DNA of 64,000 nucleotides from G963691885 sp963691885 (GCA_963691885.1 OY829843.1:3906001-3970000); one strand, 5' to 3'. Shown: positions 26,556 to 36,161, counted from the first letter of the stretch. Numbers and translations are program-made. Notes: generated by a model not told the origin, from the sequence alone.

Positions 26556-27008
26556 ATGAAGAAAATCCTGATCCTGCTGATAGTTGTCATCCTGCTCTCC
26601 GGTGGAGGGTTCGGGGCCTATTACTGGTTTGTTCTGAAAGACCAGCAGGAAGTGGCCGCAGAGCCGGAGCCGCCACCTCCGCCGCCGCCGCCGCAACTGG
26701 TTCCGATTGAACCAATGACGATCCCCGTGATCCGGCAGGGATCCGTCAGAAAATATGTTTTGCTTAAATTAACATTGCAATTGGTCGATCAAGACTTCAA
26801 AGACAAGGCGATCGTCGCGATGCCTCGCATCAAGGATCAGGCCTTTCGGGATCTCCACGCATTTTTTGAAGCTGTTCCGGTCGATAATCCAATCAGCATT
26901 ACTGCCATCAAACGGCGGATGCGAAAAGTCGCGGCGAAGAATATAGGGTCCGAGGGCGTCATCGACGTCCTGGTTGAGGGGATTTACGAGAAGCGGGGTG
27001 GCACCTGA
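26556..27008 (+). CDS. FliL-like single-pass membrane protein
   Basis: 150 residues: a short basic N-terminus, a transmembrane helix at residues 3-27 (ILILLIVVILLSGGGFGAYYWFV), an acidic/proline linker with nine prolines, then a FliL-type periplasmic domain ('KYVLLKLTLQLVDQDFKDKAIVAMPRIKDQAFRDLHAFFE', 'INPV-like...IGSEGVIDVLVEGIYEKR'). FliL proteins sit around the flagellar stator. No flagellar genes are adjacent, so this may be a paralogue of the flagellar-cluster FliL. It follows thiL by 79 nt. Confidence 0.75.
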   Translation: MKKILILLIVVILLSGGGFGAYYWFVLKDQQEVAAEPEPPPPPPPPQLVPIEPMTIPVIRQGSVRKYVLLKLTLQLVDQDFKDKAIVAMPRIKDQAFRDLHAFFEAVPVDNPISITAIKRRMRKVAAKNIGSEGVIDVLVEGIYEKRGGT

Positions 27009-27046
27009 TTGCCAGCCGGCCTCAGGGTAGAAGAGTAAACAGCGAC

Positions 27047-28327
27047 ATGACGGAAGCGACAGCCCCTGTGGGGGGAACCGATGGCAATGAAGTAGATAGG
27101 GGCGACCCGACCCGTCGGAACGTGATTCTCCTTTCTGTCTGTCTTGCCCTTTCCATGACGGGTACCAGCCTGATTATGGTGGTCTCTGCTTTGACCGGTC
27201 AGGCTCTGGCCGACCCGACTGCTTCGGTCACCCTGCCATTTTTTGGAGAATTGCCGGAGATTGCGCTGGCAACACTGCCGCTGTCGATGCAGTTCATCGG
27301 GACAATGATCGCAACCATTCCGGCCTCAATGTTCATGCGCCGGGTTGGTCGTCGTATTGGATTTACGATTGGCCAGGCCTTCGGGGTCATTGGTGCCGGT
27401 CTGGCCTGTATCGCGACTTTTCAGGAGAGCTTCTGGCTCTTCACGGCCTGTGGTCTGATCATCGGGTTCCACAATGCGTTTTGGCAGTACTACCGGTTTG
27501 CCGCGTCTGAAACCGCCAGTGAGGCGTTTCGGCCTCGCGCCATCTCGCTTGTCATGGCCGGCGGTTTGGTTGCCGCTGTCGCGGGTCCACAACTTGCGAA
27601 ATACAGCCGTGATTTCTTTGATCCGGTAATGTTTGCGGGCAGTTTTGCGGCGATCGTTGTGTTGTGTTTGATCACCATGGTGGTCCTGCAGTTTATCCGG
27701 ATACCGAATCTGACCAAGGAAGAGCAGCAATCAACTGGCCGTCCGCTTACCGAAATCGCCAAGAGCCCGACCTTCCTCGTCGCGGTTCTGAGTGCAATGT
27801 TCGGCTATGCGGTTATGTCGCTCGTCATGACAGCGACGCCGCTTGCAATGGCGGTCTGCAATCTCAGTTTTGAAGAGACGGCCTTTGTCATCCAGTGGCA
27901 TGTGATCGGGATGTTCGCCCCGAGTTTCTTCACGGGGTCGCTTATTAAACGGTTTGGCGTGCTCACTATTATCAAAACCGGGGCGATTCTGAATTTTGCC
28001 TGTATTGCAATCAATCTGAGCGGAATTGAGATCGAACATTTCTGGTTTGGGCTTGTGGCCCTTGGTGTCGGGTGGAACTTCATGTTTATCGGTGGCACCA
28101 CCCTGCTGACACAGTCCTATCGCCCGGAAGAACGCAACAAGGTTCAGGCCATGAATGACTTCGTGGTTTTTGGCACGGTCTCTGTCGCCAGCCTTTCTGC
28201 GGGTTTGCTGCAAAATCTGATCGGATGGGATGCCGTAAACATCGCGGTAATCACGCCCGTCCTGATTGCCTTTCTTGCGGCGCTCTGGTTGCGGATGAAA
28301 GCCGGAAACCAGGGTGTGACGGCCTAA
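27047..28327 (+). CDS. Major facilitator superfamily transporter
   Basis: 426 residues with about twelve transmembrane helices. The loop 2-3 region reads 'SMFMRRVGRRIGFTIGQAFGVIGAGLACIA', close to the MFS signature, and the two halves are joined by a charged loop near residues 220-240 ('LTKEEQQSTGRPLTEIAKSPTF'). The substrate cannot be assigned; the family resembles the riboflavin-cluster or nitrate/arabinose-type exporters only in general form. Start ATG 27047, 38 nt after the FliL-like gene. Confidence 0.88.
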   Translation: MTEATAPVGGTDGNEVDRGDPTRRNVILLSVCLALSMTGTSLIMVVSALTGQALADPTASVTLPFFGELPEIALATLPLSMQFIGTMIATIPASMFMRRVGRRIGFTIGQAFGVIGAGLACIATFQESFWLFTACGLIIGFHNAFWQYYRFAASETASEAFRPRAISLVMAGGLVAAVAGPQLAKYSRDFFDPVMFAGSFAAIVVLCLITMVVLQFIRIPNLTKEEQQSTGRPLTEIAKSPTFLVAVLSAMFGYAVMSLVMTATPLAMAVCNLSFEETAFVIQWHVIGMFAPSFFTGSLIKRFGVLTIIKTGAILNFACIAINLSGIEIEHFWFGLVALGVGWNFMFIGGTTLLTQSYRPEERNKVQAMNDFVVFGTVSVASLSAGLLQNLIGWDAVNIAVITPVLIAFLAALWLRMKAGNQGVTA

Positions 28328-28516
28328 TAACCACAAATATGAGCAAGAATGGTTCGTTTGCTTGCACTCCGGGGCGGCTTTACGTATTTTCCGCGCGCGA
28401 AATTTAGTTGATCAAGGATTTGGGGGTCCGCGCGAGGGCTGTTCACACGGATTAGCAACCATACCGTCGGTCTTCGCGGACCGTAAAAAACCAAAATACG
28501 GAAGGGTATCTAGGGA

Positions 28517-30589
28517 ATGATTTATCTGATTATTGGCTGCGGCTTGCTGGCCGTCCTGTATGGACTGGTGACAGCCAGCAGCATTGTAAAGTCGAGCGCC
28601 GGTAACGACCGGATGCAGCAGATCGCTTCTGCGATTCAGGAAGGTGCCAGTGCCTATCTGAACCGTCAGTACACAGCCATCGGGGCTGCTGGCGTCATCG
28701 TTGCTATCATCCTGTTCGCGACCCTGGGTGCGACCACGGCCGTTGGCTTCATCATCGGTGCGGTAATGTCCGGTGCGGCCGGTTACATCGGCATGCTGGT
28801 CTCTGTACGCGCTAATGTGCGTACAACCGAGGCAGCCCGCCAGGGTCTGCCGGAAGGCCTCAGCATGGCATTCCGCTCTGGCGCGGTAACAGGTATGCTG
28901 GTTGCCGGTCTGGCTCTGCTTTCCATCGCCGTTTACTACGCGATCCTGGACAGCATGGGCATGGAAGGCCGCGATATGATCAACCCGCTGGTTGGTTTGG
29001 CATTCGGTTCCTCCCTGATTTCGATCTTTGCCCGTCTGGGCGGCGGTATCTTCACCAAAGGTGCGGATGTTGGCGCTGACCTCGTTGGTAAGGTTGAGGC
29101 CGGTATTCCCGAAGATGACCCCCGCAACCCGGCCGTTATTGCGGATAACGTGGGCGACAATGTCGGTGACTGTGCCGGTATGGCAGCTGACCTGTTCGAA
29201 ACATATGTTGTGACAATCGGCGCAACCATGGTTCTGGCCCTGATCTTCCTTGGATCGGATCCAAACCTGAAGGCCATGCTGCTGTATCCAATGGCAATCG
29301 GTGGCGTTTGTCTGGTGGCCTCAATCGTGGCGACCTACTTTGTGCGCCTCGGCTCGTCGCAGTCGATCATGGGGGCTCTCTACAAAGGGTTCTTCGCCTC
29401 TGCTGTTATCTCGGCGGTTGCGCTTTATCCGATTACAGAGATGACCATTGGTAACTCAACCGAGTTCGTCATTGGTGCTGTAACCTTCACCGGGATGGAC
29501 CTGTTCTGGTGTGGTGTTGTTGGTCTGGTTCTGACCGCCCTGATCGTTTGGGTGACAGAATACTACACCTCTACCGAATACCGTCCGGTACGCTCTGTAG
29601 CGAAATCCTCTGAAACCGGTCACGGCACCAACGTGATCCAGGGTCTGGCTGTTTCCATGGAAGCAACCGCGATCCCCGCCATCCTGATCTGTGCCGCGAT
29701 TATCGTCACATATCTGCTGGCTGGCATCTACGGGATTGCAATCTCTGTGACCACAATGCTGGCGCTGGCCGGTATGGTTGTCGCACTCGACGCATACGGC
29801 CCGGTTACGGATAACGCCGGTGGTATCGCCGAAATGGCAGAACTTGAAGAGAATGTTCGTAACACGACGGATGCTCTTGACGCTGTCGGTAACACCACCA
29901 AGGCCGTTACCAAGGGTTATGCAATCGGTTCCGCTGGTCTGGGTGCCCTGGTGCTCTTCGCAGCCTATACCGCTGACCTGGAGGTTTATTTCAGCGACCT
30001 CGCCGTGAACTTCTCGCTCTCCAACCCCTATGTGGTTGTTGGCCTGTTCTTGGGTGGTTTGCTGCCGTACCTCTTTGGCGCCATGTCGATGACCGCTGTT
30101 GGCCGCGCTGGTGGTTCAGTCGTGGTTGAGGTGCGTCGTCAGTTCAAAGAACTTCCGGGCATCATGGAAGGCACAGCCAAGCCGGAATATGGTCGTTGTG
30201 TGGACATGCTGACCAAGACCGCCATTAAGGAAATGATCGTGCCGTCTCTGCTGCCGATCCTCTCCCCGATCGTGGTTTACTTCGTCATCCTCGCCATCGG
30301 TGGTCAGGCTGCCGCGTTCTCTGCACTCGGTGCTCTGCTGCTCGGCGTGATCGTGACCGGCCTCTTTGTTGCCATCTCAATGACAGCTGGTGGTGGCGCA
30401 TGGGATAACGCCAAGAAATACATAGAAGACGGCAACCACGGTGGTAAGGGCTCTGAAGCCCACAAAGCCGCGGTTACCGGTGATACAGTCGGGGATCCGT
30501 ACAAGGACACCGCTGGCCCGGCCGTTAACCCGATGATCAAGATCACGAACATCGTTGCAATCCTGCTGCTGGCAGCCCTGTCGCATTGA
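28517..30589 (+). CDS. hppA: Proton-pumping membrane pyrophosphatase, K+-independent type
   Basis: 690 residues with about 16 transmembrane helices. Pyrophosphate/Mg-binding motifs are 'GGGIFTKGADVGADLVGKVE', 'DDPRNPAVIADNVGDNVGDCAGM' and, near the C-terminus, 'GDTVGDPYKDTAGPAVNP'. The K+-specificity position reads GNTTKA, with lysine in place of the alanine of K+-dependent enzymes, so K+ independence is predicted. It pumps protons across the inner membrane using pyrophosphate. It has its own 189-nt upstream region and a strong terminator, and so is monocistronic. Confidence 0.97.
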   Translation: MIYLIIGCGLLAVLYGLVTASSIVKSSAGNDRMQQIASAIQEGASAYLNRQYTAIGAAGVIVAIILFATLGATTAVGFIIGAVMSGAAGYIGMLVSVRANVRTTEAARQGLPEGLSMAFRSGAVTGMLVAGLALLSIAVYYAILDSMGMEGRDMINPLVGLAFGSSLISIFARLGGGIFTKGADVGADLVGKVEAGIPEDDPRNPAVIADNVGDNVGDCAGMAADLFETYVVTIGATMVLALIFLGSDPNLKAMLLYPMAIGGVCLVASIVATYFVRLGSSQSIMGALYKGFFASAVISAVALYPITEMTIGNSTEFVIGAVTFTGMDLFWCGVVGLVLTALIVWVTEYYTSTEYRPVRSVAKSSETGHGTNVIQGLAVSMEATAIPAILICAAIIVTYLLAGIYGIAISVTTMLALAGMVVALDAYGPVTDNAGGIAEMAELEENVRNTTDALDAVGNTTKAVTKGYAIGSAGLGALVLFAAYTADLEVYFSDLAVNFSLSNPYVVVGLFLGGLLPYLFGAMSMTAVGRAGGSVVVEVRRQFKELPGIMEGTAKPEYGRCVDMLTKTAIKEMIVPSLLPILSPIVVYFVILAIGGQAAAFSALGALLLGVIVTGLFVAISMTAGGGAWDNAKKYIEDGNHGGKGSEAHKAAVTGDTVGDPYKDTAGPAVNPMIKITNIVAILLLAALSH

Positions 30590-30614
30590 TCGTTCAGATC
30601 TTAGTGAAATGAGA

Positions 30615-30643
30615 AGGCCCCGGGGGAAACCCGGGGCCTTTTT
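30615..30643 (+). terminator. Terminator of hppA
   Basis: Perfect 10-bp stem AGGCCCCGGG / CCCGGGGCCT with GGAAA loop, then TTTTT. It lies 26 nt after the hppA stop, before the convergent bamE gene. Confidence 0.94.
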
Positions 30644-30669
30644 GTATGATTCAGCAGGTAGGGGGCGTT

Positions 30670-31116
30670 TTACCCGCCGAAACCACCGCGTCCGAAATTG
30701 CCGAAGATCTGTTCGAAGAAACCGAGCTTGCGCCCGGCGGTTGGCGTCACGTCATTATTGAAGGCGATCTCGCGGGCATCATCACCTGTATACTCGGCGA
30801 AATACTCCAGAGTGCCCCCTTCATCGAAATACAGAGCCAAAATGCGTTGTTCAACAACATCGGGTTCAAAGAAGGCCCATTGTTCGGTTCGCCGGCTCAT
30901 ATAATACCAGGTGTTCGCATCGAAAGTTCCCAGGACCGAAGGCGTGCCCAGGATTTGCGCCACCTGTGATTTGTTGACCTTGCCAACCTCAATCTGTTCC
31001 ATCTGATGCGGGCGTGGAAGGTTGCCGCGCACGGCCGATTTCGGCGAACAGGCAACAAGCACCACTGAAAGAGATGCCGCCCCCAGGAGCATGATCGTCG
31101 CGCGATTGGTTCTCAT
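30670..31116 (-). CDS. bamE: Outer membrane lipoprotein BamE (SmpA/OmlA)
   Basis: 148 residues. A lipoprotein signal ends at the lipobox LVAC (about residues 19-22). The SmpA/OmlA domain follows: 'IEVGKVNKSQVAQILGTPSVLGTFDANTWYYMSRR'. BamE is a non-essential part of the beta-barrel assembly machine at the periplasmic face of the outer membrane. The C-terminus is glycine- and phenylalanine-rich. Start ATG 31116 follows CGGGAA. It is divergent from the chaperone gene at 31309, the usual alphaproteobacterial order. Confidence 0.93.
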   Translation of the reverse strand: MRTNRATIMLLGAASLSVVLVACSPKSAVRGNLPRPHQMEQIEVGKVNKSQVAQILGTPSVLGTFDANTWYYMSRRTEQWAFFEPDVVEQRILALYFDEGGTLEYFAEYTGDDAREIAFNNDVTPTAGRKLGFFEQIFGNFGRGGFGG

Positions 31117-31308
31117 GACGTATTCCCGTTTTGCCCGGATTGTTTGCCGATCGGACAACAATCCCCTGTATGTCGATTTATCCCATCCCAGCCGCTTGAC
31201 CGGACGGGTGCGACATACGATTTAAAGCACAATAATGCACCAGTTTTTTGCACCTGTCACATCGTGTCGGGGCGGTGCAGTTTCAAGTTAGGTCAAGAAG
31301 GACAGGCT

Positions 31309-31890
31309 GTGTTCAAGCTCATTCGCCGGGTTTTCGGACTTGGAACCGGTATGAAACAGGCAGAGGAACTCTATGGCAGCGTCGTCGCCCAGGCGCGGCA
31401 GCCCGTGTTTTATGCAAAAACGGGCGTCAGTGATTCGGTCGATGGGCGGTTTGATATGATCACGCTCCACCTGTTTATCCTGATGGACCGTTTTCCCTTG
31501 GGCGAGCGCACGCACGAGACCCTGCAAGCGGTGCTGGAGGAGTTTTTCGTAGATATGGACAGATCGCTGCGCGAAATCGGTGTTGGCGATCAGAGCCTTC
31601 CTAAAAAGGTTCACAAGATGATCGATGCGCTGTACGGGCGGATGGAAAGCTATGCCAAAGCGCTTGAAGTGCCGGGCATGGAAGCAGACTTGCAAGATGC
31701 CCTGCGTCGTAACATCTATCGCGGTGAGCCGGTCTCTGAACCTGCCCTGGAAGCGTTGACGCATTATGTTCATCAGGCGCGCCTTGAACTTGGCAAGCAG
31801 AGCACGGATGACATTTTAAGCGGCAAGGTGCATTTTCCTGACCCGGTCGAGAGCCCTCTGATCGCCAGACTGGAGACCAAGAATGAGTGA
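31309..31890 (+). CDS. Ubiquinol-cytochrome c chaperone (CBP3/UQCC1 family)
   Basis: 193 residues: 'AEELYGSVVAQARQPVFYAKTGVSDSVDGRFDMITLHLFILMDRF' is the recognisable core of the CBP3-type chaperone domain that helps cytochrome b/bc1 assembly in mitochondria and alphaproteobacteria. The start is GTG 31309 with AAGGACAGG upstream. Its stop overlaps the next gene by 8 nt. Role by family; no bc1 genes are nearby. Confidence 0.9.
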   Translation: MFKLIRRVFGLGTGMKQAEELYGSVVAQARQPVFYAKTGVSDSVDGRFDMITLHLFILMDRFPLGERTHETLQAVLEEFFVDMDRSLREIGVGDQSLPKKVHKMIDALYGRMESYAKALEVPGMEADLQDALRRNIYRGEPVSEPALEALTHYVHQARLELGKQSTDDILSGKVHFPDPVESPLIARLETKNE

Positions 31891-32425
31891 GTTCAGCCAT
31901 ATTGTTGAAGCGGAGTCGATTCCCGGCAATGGCCGCATCTTCAAACTGTCCGGCAATCCGGCAGAGTGTGAGGCACTGGCAAAACGCTATGACATCCTGA
32001 CGGTTAAGGATCTGTCCGCCACTGTGCGTGTTCATCCGGTTCAGCCTGCAGGCGTGTTGCGTGTCGACGGGCAAATCCATGCTGAAGTCGAGCAAGCCTG
32101 CAGTATAAGCCTGGAACCGGTTCCCGAGACTGTTGAGGAGACGTTCTCGGTCGAGTTCGGCCCCGTTGAAGAAGAGGTCGATATCGAGCTGACCCTGGAA
32201 GATGACGACCCGGTTGAGCCGTTGGAAGATGGCAAAATCGATATTGGCGAATTGGTTGCTCAATATCTGGCGCTTGCACTCGATCCCTATCCCCGCGCCC
32301 CGGGCGTTGAGATCGAAGATGCGCTGCCAAAGGGGAAAAGTGCCGGAATCATAAGCCTGAATCAGCCAAGTGGACCCTTTGCCGGTCTGGCCGCCTTGAA
32401 AAATAAAGGGTTGGAAAACACATAG
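31883..32425 (+). CDS. DUF177 (YceD-family) protein
   Basis: 180 residues, acidic, with the DUF177 core 'LRVDGQIHAEVEQACSISLEPVPETVEETFSVEF' and 'IDIGELVAQYLALALDPYPRAPGVE'. YceD-type proteins are linked to 23S rRNA maturation and are nearly always encoded beside rpmF, as here. It overlaps the chaperone gene, so the two are translationally coupled. Confidence 0.9.
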   Translation: MSEFSHIVEAESIPGNGRIFKLSGNPAECEALAKRYDILTVKDLSATVRVHPVQPAGVLRVDGQIHAEVEQACSISLEPVPETVEETFSVEFGPVEEEVDIELTLEDDDPVEPLEDGKIDIGELVAQYLALALDPYPRAPGVEIEDALPKGKSAGIISLNQPSGPFAGLAALKNKGLENT

Positions 32426-32568
32426 AAAACAGGTTCTGCAGGGCTGGTTTTACGGAAAATTCCGGCTGCATGGAAATTTAGGGCATTTCGGGCATCGCAC
32501 CGCTTGCCCTAATGGTTTAAATCCACTAAGACACCGCACGTTTTACCAAATAGCGAAAGTTTCTAGAG

Positions 32569-32751
32569 ATGGCTGTTCCAAAGAGAAAGGTGAGCCGGTC
32601 ACGCCGCGATATGCGCCGCGCGCACGATTCACTCAAATCTGTGTCCCCGACTGAATGTCCGAATTGCGGCGAACTGCGCCGCCCGCATCACGTTTGTGGT
32701 TCTTGCGGTTATTATGATGGCCGTGAGGTTGTCGAAGCCGCCGAACTCTGA
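32569..32751 (+). CDS. rpmF: 50S ribosomal protein L32
   Basis: 60 residues: MAVPKRKVSRSRRDMRRAH start and a zinc-binding CPNC...CGSC pair (C30, C33, C43, C46). It is a component of the large subunit. It lies between the DUF177 gene and plsX, as in most bacteria. Confidence 0.97.
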   Translation: MAVPKRKVSRSRRDMRRAHDSLKSVSPTECPNCGELRRPHHVCGSCGYYDGREVVEAAEL

Positions 32752-32819
32752 TCCTTATTCAAGGCTGGCCAGATTTGCGTAAGGTTTGGCTGGCGACAGG
32801 ATAAGCAAAGATCGGATAA

Positions 32820-33893
32820 ATGGTGGCGCAACGGGTGACAATTTCACTAGACGGTATGGGGGGCGATAATGCCCCCGATATTGTTGTTAAGGGTGCTGCC
32901 ATTGCGCGCGAGCGCCTCCCCAACGCGTATTTTCTGCTGTTTGGTGACGAAGCGAAGCTGGCCCCTCTGGTCGAGGCTGAGCCGCTGTTGAAAGACTGCG
33001 TCGAGATCCACCATACTGACAATGCCATCAGTAATGATGACAAGCCGTCGGTCGCCTTGCGCACAGGCAAGCAATCCAGCATGCGTCTGGCGATTGACGC
33101 CGTGCGGGACGGTAAGGCGGATTGCTCCGTTTCTGCCGGTAATACAGGCGCGATGATGGCGCTTTCCATGTTTTCTTTGCGCACGTTGCCCGGAATTGAC
33201 CGTCCGGCAATCACTTCGTTCTTTCCAACCCAGCGCGGCGAAAGTTGTATGCTGGATCTGGGTGCCAATGTCGAATGCGACGCCCAGAACCTGGTGCAAT
33301 TTGCGGTGATGGGTGAGGTTTTTGCGAGAACGGTTCTGGGCATTGAAAAGCCAACCGTTGGTTTGCTTAATATCGGGTCTGAAGAATTGAAGGGCAGGGA
33401 TGAGATCAAACTCGCCGCGTCCACTATTCGCGAGAGTAACCTGCCGATCGAATTCAAGGGTTTCATCGAGGGAGATGACATCGCCAAAGGAACGGTTGAT
33501 GTGGTGGTCACGGACGGGTTCACGGGCAATGTGGCCCTGAAGACCGCTGAGGGAACGTCGAAGCTGATCAGCAGTTTCATCCGGGAAACATTCCAGAGTA
33601 GCATCTTCGCCAAGATTGGCTATCTCTTTGCCCGTCATTCCATACAGAAATTACGGATGCGGCTTGACCCGCGGCGTTACAATGGCGCTGTTTTTCTGGG
33701 GCTAAACGGCATTTCGGTAAAAAGTCATGGCGGTACGGATGCCATAGGCTTTGCGAATGCGATCGGGGTTGCGTCTGACATGGCGGTGCATGGCTTTATC
33801 GACAAAATGCGTTCGGACTTTGATTTTATTTCCTCTGGCGGTGTCGGTGATGAAGTTCCAGAAGACACAACCGGTTCCAGTGTAAAAGGGTAG
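32820..33893 (+). CDS. plsX: Phosphate acyltransferase PlsX
   Basis: 357 residues with 'ISLDGMGGDNAPDIVVKG' at the N-terminus, 'SAGNTGAMMALSMF', 'MLDLGANVECDAQNLVQFAVMG' and 'VVVTDGFTGNVALKTAEG'. It makes acyl-phosphate from acyl-ACP for phospholipid synthesis at the inner membrane. Start ATG 32820 directly precedes a GTG. FabH follows after 5 nt. Confidence 0.96.
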   Translation: MVAQRVTISLDGMGGDNAPDIVVKGAAIARERLPNAYFLLFGDEAKLAPLVEAEPLLKDCVEIHHTDNAISNDDKPSVALRTGKQSSMRLAIDAVRDGKADCSVSAGNTGAMMALSMFSLRTLPGIDRPAITSFFPTQRGESCMLDLGANVECDAQNLVQFAVMGEVFARTVLGIEKPTVGLLNIGSEELKGRDEIKLAASTIRESNLPIEFKGFIEGDDIAKGTVDVVVTDGFTGNVALKTAEGTSKLISSFIRETFQSSIFAKIGYLFARHSIQKLRMRLDPRRYNGAVFLGLNGISVKSHGGTDAIGFANAIGVASDMAVHGFIDKMRSDFDFISSGGVGDEVPEDTTGSSVKG

Positions 33894-33898
33894 GCGGT

Positions 33899-34870
33899 AT
33901 GATCCGAGCGCAAATAGCCGGCGTGGGGGGCTATCTTCCAGACCGTGTCATCACCAATGATGAATTGGCAACTTTTGTGGACACGTCTGATGAATGGATC
34001 TCCAAACGCACGGGGATAAAGCAACGCCATATCGCCGCAGAAGGTCAGTTTACCTCTGACCTGGCCAAGAGGGCCGGTACACAGGCCCTCGAGAACGCTC
34101 AAGTTGATGTTGGTGAGGTCGACCTTGTCATCGTCGCCACTACAACACCGGACAACACTTTTCCGGCGACGGCGGCGCGCGTTCAGGCGCTATTGGGCGT
34201 CACGAACGGGCCGGCCTTTGATGTTCAGGCAGTCTGCAGCGGATTTGTATACGCGCTCACCATGGCGGATAACATGATCCGTCTGGGGCAGGCGAAAACA
34301 GCACTTGTAATTGGTGCGGAGGTTTACTCCAGAATTCTCGACTGGGAGGACCGGGGCACCTGTGTGCTGTTTGGTGACGGTGCCGGCGCCGTCGTTTTGA
34401 AAGCCCAGGAAACGGCGGGCCTGAATAGCGATCGCGGCGTCCTTTCAACCCATCTGGCAGCGGATGGCACGCGGTATCACGACCTTTATGTCGATGGCGG
34501 GCCATCGTCCACCGCAACGACCGGACATGTTCGCATGCAGGGCCAGGAGGTCTTTCGCTTTGCGGTGAATAGTATGTCGGCTGCCGTGAAAACAGTTCTG
34601 GCCGACAGCGACCTGACTCTCGATGATCTCAACTGGCTGGTGCCGCATCAGGCCAATAAACGCATAATTGCCAAGGTCGGAGATGCGCTTGGTATCGATG
34701 ACGAGAAGGTTATCGTTACCGTGCAAAATCAGGCAAACACCTCTGCCGCTACAATTCCCCTGGCGCTGCATCATGGTTTTGAACGACAGTTGTTTCAGCC
34801 TGGTGACGTTGTCGCTTTGACCGCTATGGGAGGCGGGTTTGCCTGGGGCGCCGCTGTTCTACGCTGGTGA
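33899..34870 (+). CDS. fabH: Beta-ketoacyl-ACP synthase III
   Basis: 323 residues with the full catalytic triad: C113 (AVCSGFVYAL), H250 (VPHQANKRI) and N280 (NQANTSAAT), plus 'MGGGFAWGAAVLRW' at the end. It starts fatty acid synthesis by condensing acetyl-CoA with malonyl-ACP. It follows plsX closely in one operon. Confidence 0.97.
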   Translation: MIRAQIAGVGGYLPDRVITNDELATFVDTSDEWISKRTGIKQRHIAAEGQFTSDLAKRAGTQALENAQVDVGEVDLVIVATTTPDNTFPATAARVQALLGVTNGPAFDVQAVCSGFVYALTMADNMIRLGQAKTALVIGAEVYSRILDWEDRGTCVLFGDGAGAVVLKAQETAGLNSDRGVLSTHLAADGTRYHDLYVDGGPSSTATTGHVRMQGQEVFRFAVNSMSAAVKTVLADSDLTLDDLNWLVPHQANKRIIAKVGDALGIDDEKVIVTVQNQANTSAATIPLALHHGFERQLFQPGDVVALTAMGGGFAWGAAVLRW

Positions 34871-35177
34871 CCGGGCGCTTTACAGCAAAATTCAATAATT
34901 CCTGATTCCCTGATATTTTGGTGTTTCCTGCCTTCCGAGCTGATTGACCTTGCGAAAATTGGACGGTAACCTCTTTGAATTGGTTGGTTTTTTTGAGCCG
35001 ATGGCACGTTGCCGCGATTGCGTTTTCTGATACCTCACTTATCCTGGTCCCATTAAGAGACAATATAAGTTGGAAAGAAATGCGCGGATAGATAGCAGCT
35101 TTGGCCACAGATAGTGGTGTAAGTTGTGGCAACATTAAGCTATCATGGTTCATCCAATTCGGGGGCAGGAGGTTATA
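34871..35177. other. Gene-free interval upstream of ihfA
   Basis: 307 nt. I see no coding frame with a plausible start site and no clear hairpin terminator for fabH. It is moderately AT-rich and must hold the ihfA promoter, which I cannot place with confidence. Confidence 0.4.
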
Positions 35178-35474
35178 TTGGTTGAAAAAACAGTGACGCG
35201 CGCTGAGCTCGCGGAGGCCGTTTACCAGGAAGTTGGTTTGTCGCGAAACGAATCTGCGGATCTCGTCGAAACCGTTTTGGCCGAAGTGTCCGATGCTTTG
35301 ACCCGGGGAGAAAGTGTCAAAATCTCTTCATTCGGCAGTTTTTCTGTCCGTCAAAAGGGAGAGCGGATTGGTCGCAACCCTAAGACCGGCGAGGAGGTCC
35401 CCATTTTGCCACGCAAGGTTCTTGTTTTCCGTCCCAGCCATGTTCTCAAAAACAGAATCAATGTAGGACGGTAA
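35178..35474 (+). CDS. ihfA: Integration host factor alpha subunit
   Basis: 98 residues of the HU/IHF family: 'VTRAELAEAVYQEVGLSRNESADLVETVLAEVSDAL', 'KISSFGSFSVRQKGERIGRNPKTGEEVPI' and the DNA-bending arm 'PRKVLVFRPSHVLKNRIN'. I chose TTG 35178 because a perfect AGGAGG (35167-35172) lies 5 nt upstream; the ATG at 35145 would place that site inside the gene. Followed by merR, the conserved pair. Confidence 0.95.
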   Translation: MVEKTVTRAELAEAVYQEVGLSRNESADLVETVLAEVSDALTRGESVKISSFGSFSVRQKGERIGRNPKTGEEVPILPRKVLVFRPSHVLKNRINVGR

Positions 35475-35601
35475 GTGCGGTCTGGTGCCAACGATATCAA
35501 ATCAGACGGTATAGGATTGGATCGTGCCAGACTTTAAGGCTCAAGTGGATCGGGTATCGGCGCGGATTTAAACTCGGCGTCGCGCATGGCAATATACAGG
35601 T

Positions 35602-36141
35602 ATGACAGTATCGGAAAACACAAAATCAGGACGTGAGAAGTCGGCTTCGGCCTTCCGGACCATCAGTGAGGTGTCGGATGAATTGACTGTGCCTCAGCAT
35701 GTCCTGCGTTTTTGGGAGAGCAAGTTCACCCAGCTCAAACCCATGAAACGGGCCGGCGGACGGCGCTATTACCGCCCGGAAGATGTTCAGTTACTCAGTG
35801 CTATCCGCGATCTTTTGTATGCAGAGGGTTATACCATCCGGGGTGTGCAGAGGCTCTTGAAGGAAAAGGGCGTCAAAGGGCTCGTCAAACGCGATTCTCT
35901 TGAGAATTCGGGTGCGATTGATACCGGGTCGGTGGAATCAGATACCCAACCAATCGGCATGGAAACGGATGTTGTAAACGCAATGTCTGATGTTTCGAGC
36001 GACCAGGTTGAAAATTCAAATACCCTGCCATTCCAGGTGCCCGGGGATTCTCAGTCCGGGGGCTCACCCATGACGCCGCAAACCCGCGCCGAATTGGAAG
36101 CGCTATTGTCACAGTTGAGATCTCTGAGAGAATCTCTGTAA
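35602..36141 (+). CDS. MerR-family regulator (ihfA-linked)
   Basis: 179 residues. The MerR helix-turn-helix is at residues 14-85 ('FRTISEVSDELTVPQHVLRFWESKFTQLKPMKRAGGRRYYRPEDVQLL...YTIRGVQRLLKEKG'), followed by a low-complexity region and a C-terminal helix 'QTRAELEALLSQLRSLRESL'. No effector-domain cysteines are seen. This gene normally stands between ihfA and tRNA-Pro in this class; here the tRNA is 16.5 kb away because a phage-like element intervenes. Confidence 0.92.
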   Translation: MTVSENTKSGREKSASAFRTISEVSDELTVPQHVLRFWESKFTQLKPMKRAGGRRYYRPEDVQLLSAIRDLLYAEGYTIRGVQRLLKEKGVKGLVKRDSLENSGAIDTGSVESDTQPIGMETDVVNAMSDVSSDQVENSNTLPFQVPGDSQSGGSPMTPQTRAELEALLSQLRSLRESL

Positions 36142-36161
36142 ATTCCATTTATGGAATTAAA
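36141..36161. promoter_or_regulatory. Dyad AATTCCAT-TT-ATGGAATT at the left end of the phage-like element
   Basis: An 18-nt inverted repeat (36141-36158) begins at the last base of the merR stop codon. Its right half extends to TGGAATTAAA (36152-36161), the same 10-mer found (inverted) in the repressor promoter at 36969-36978. It could be a repressor operator, a weak terminator or a boundary mark. Confidence 0.45.
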
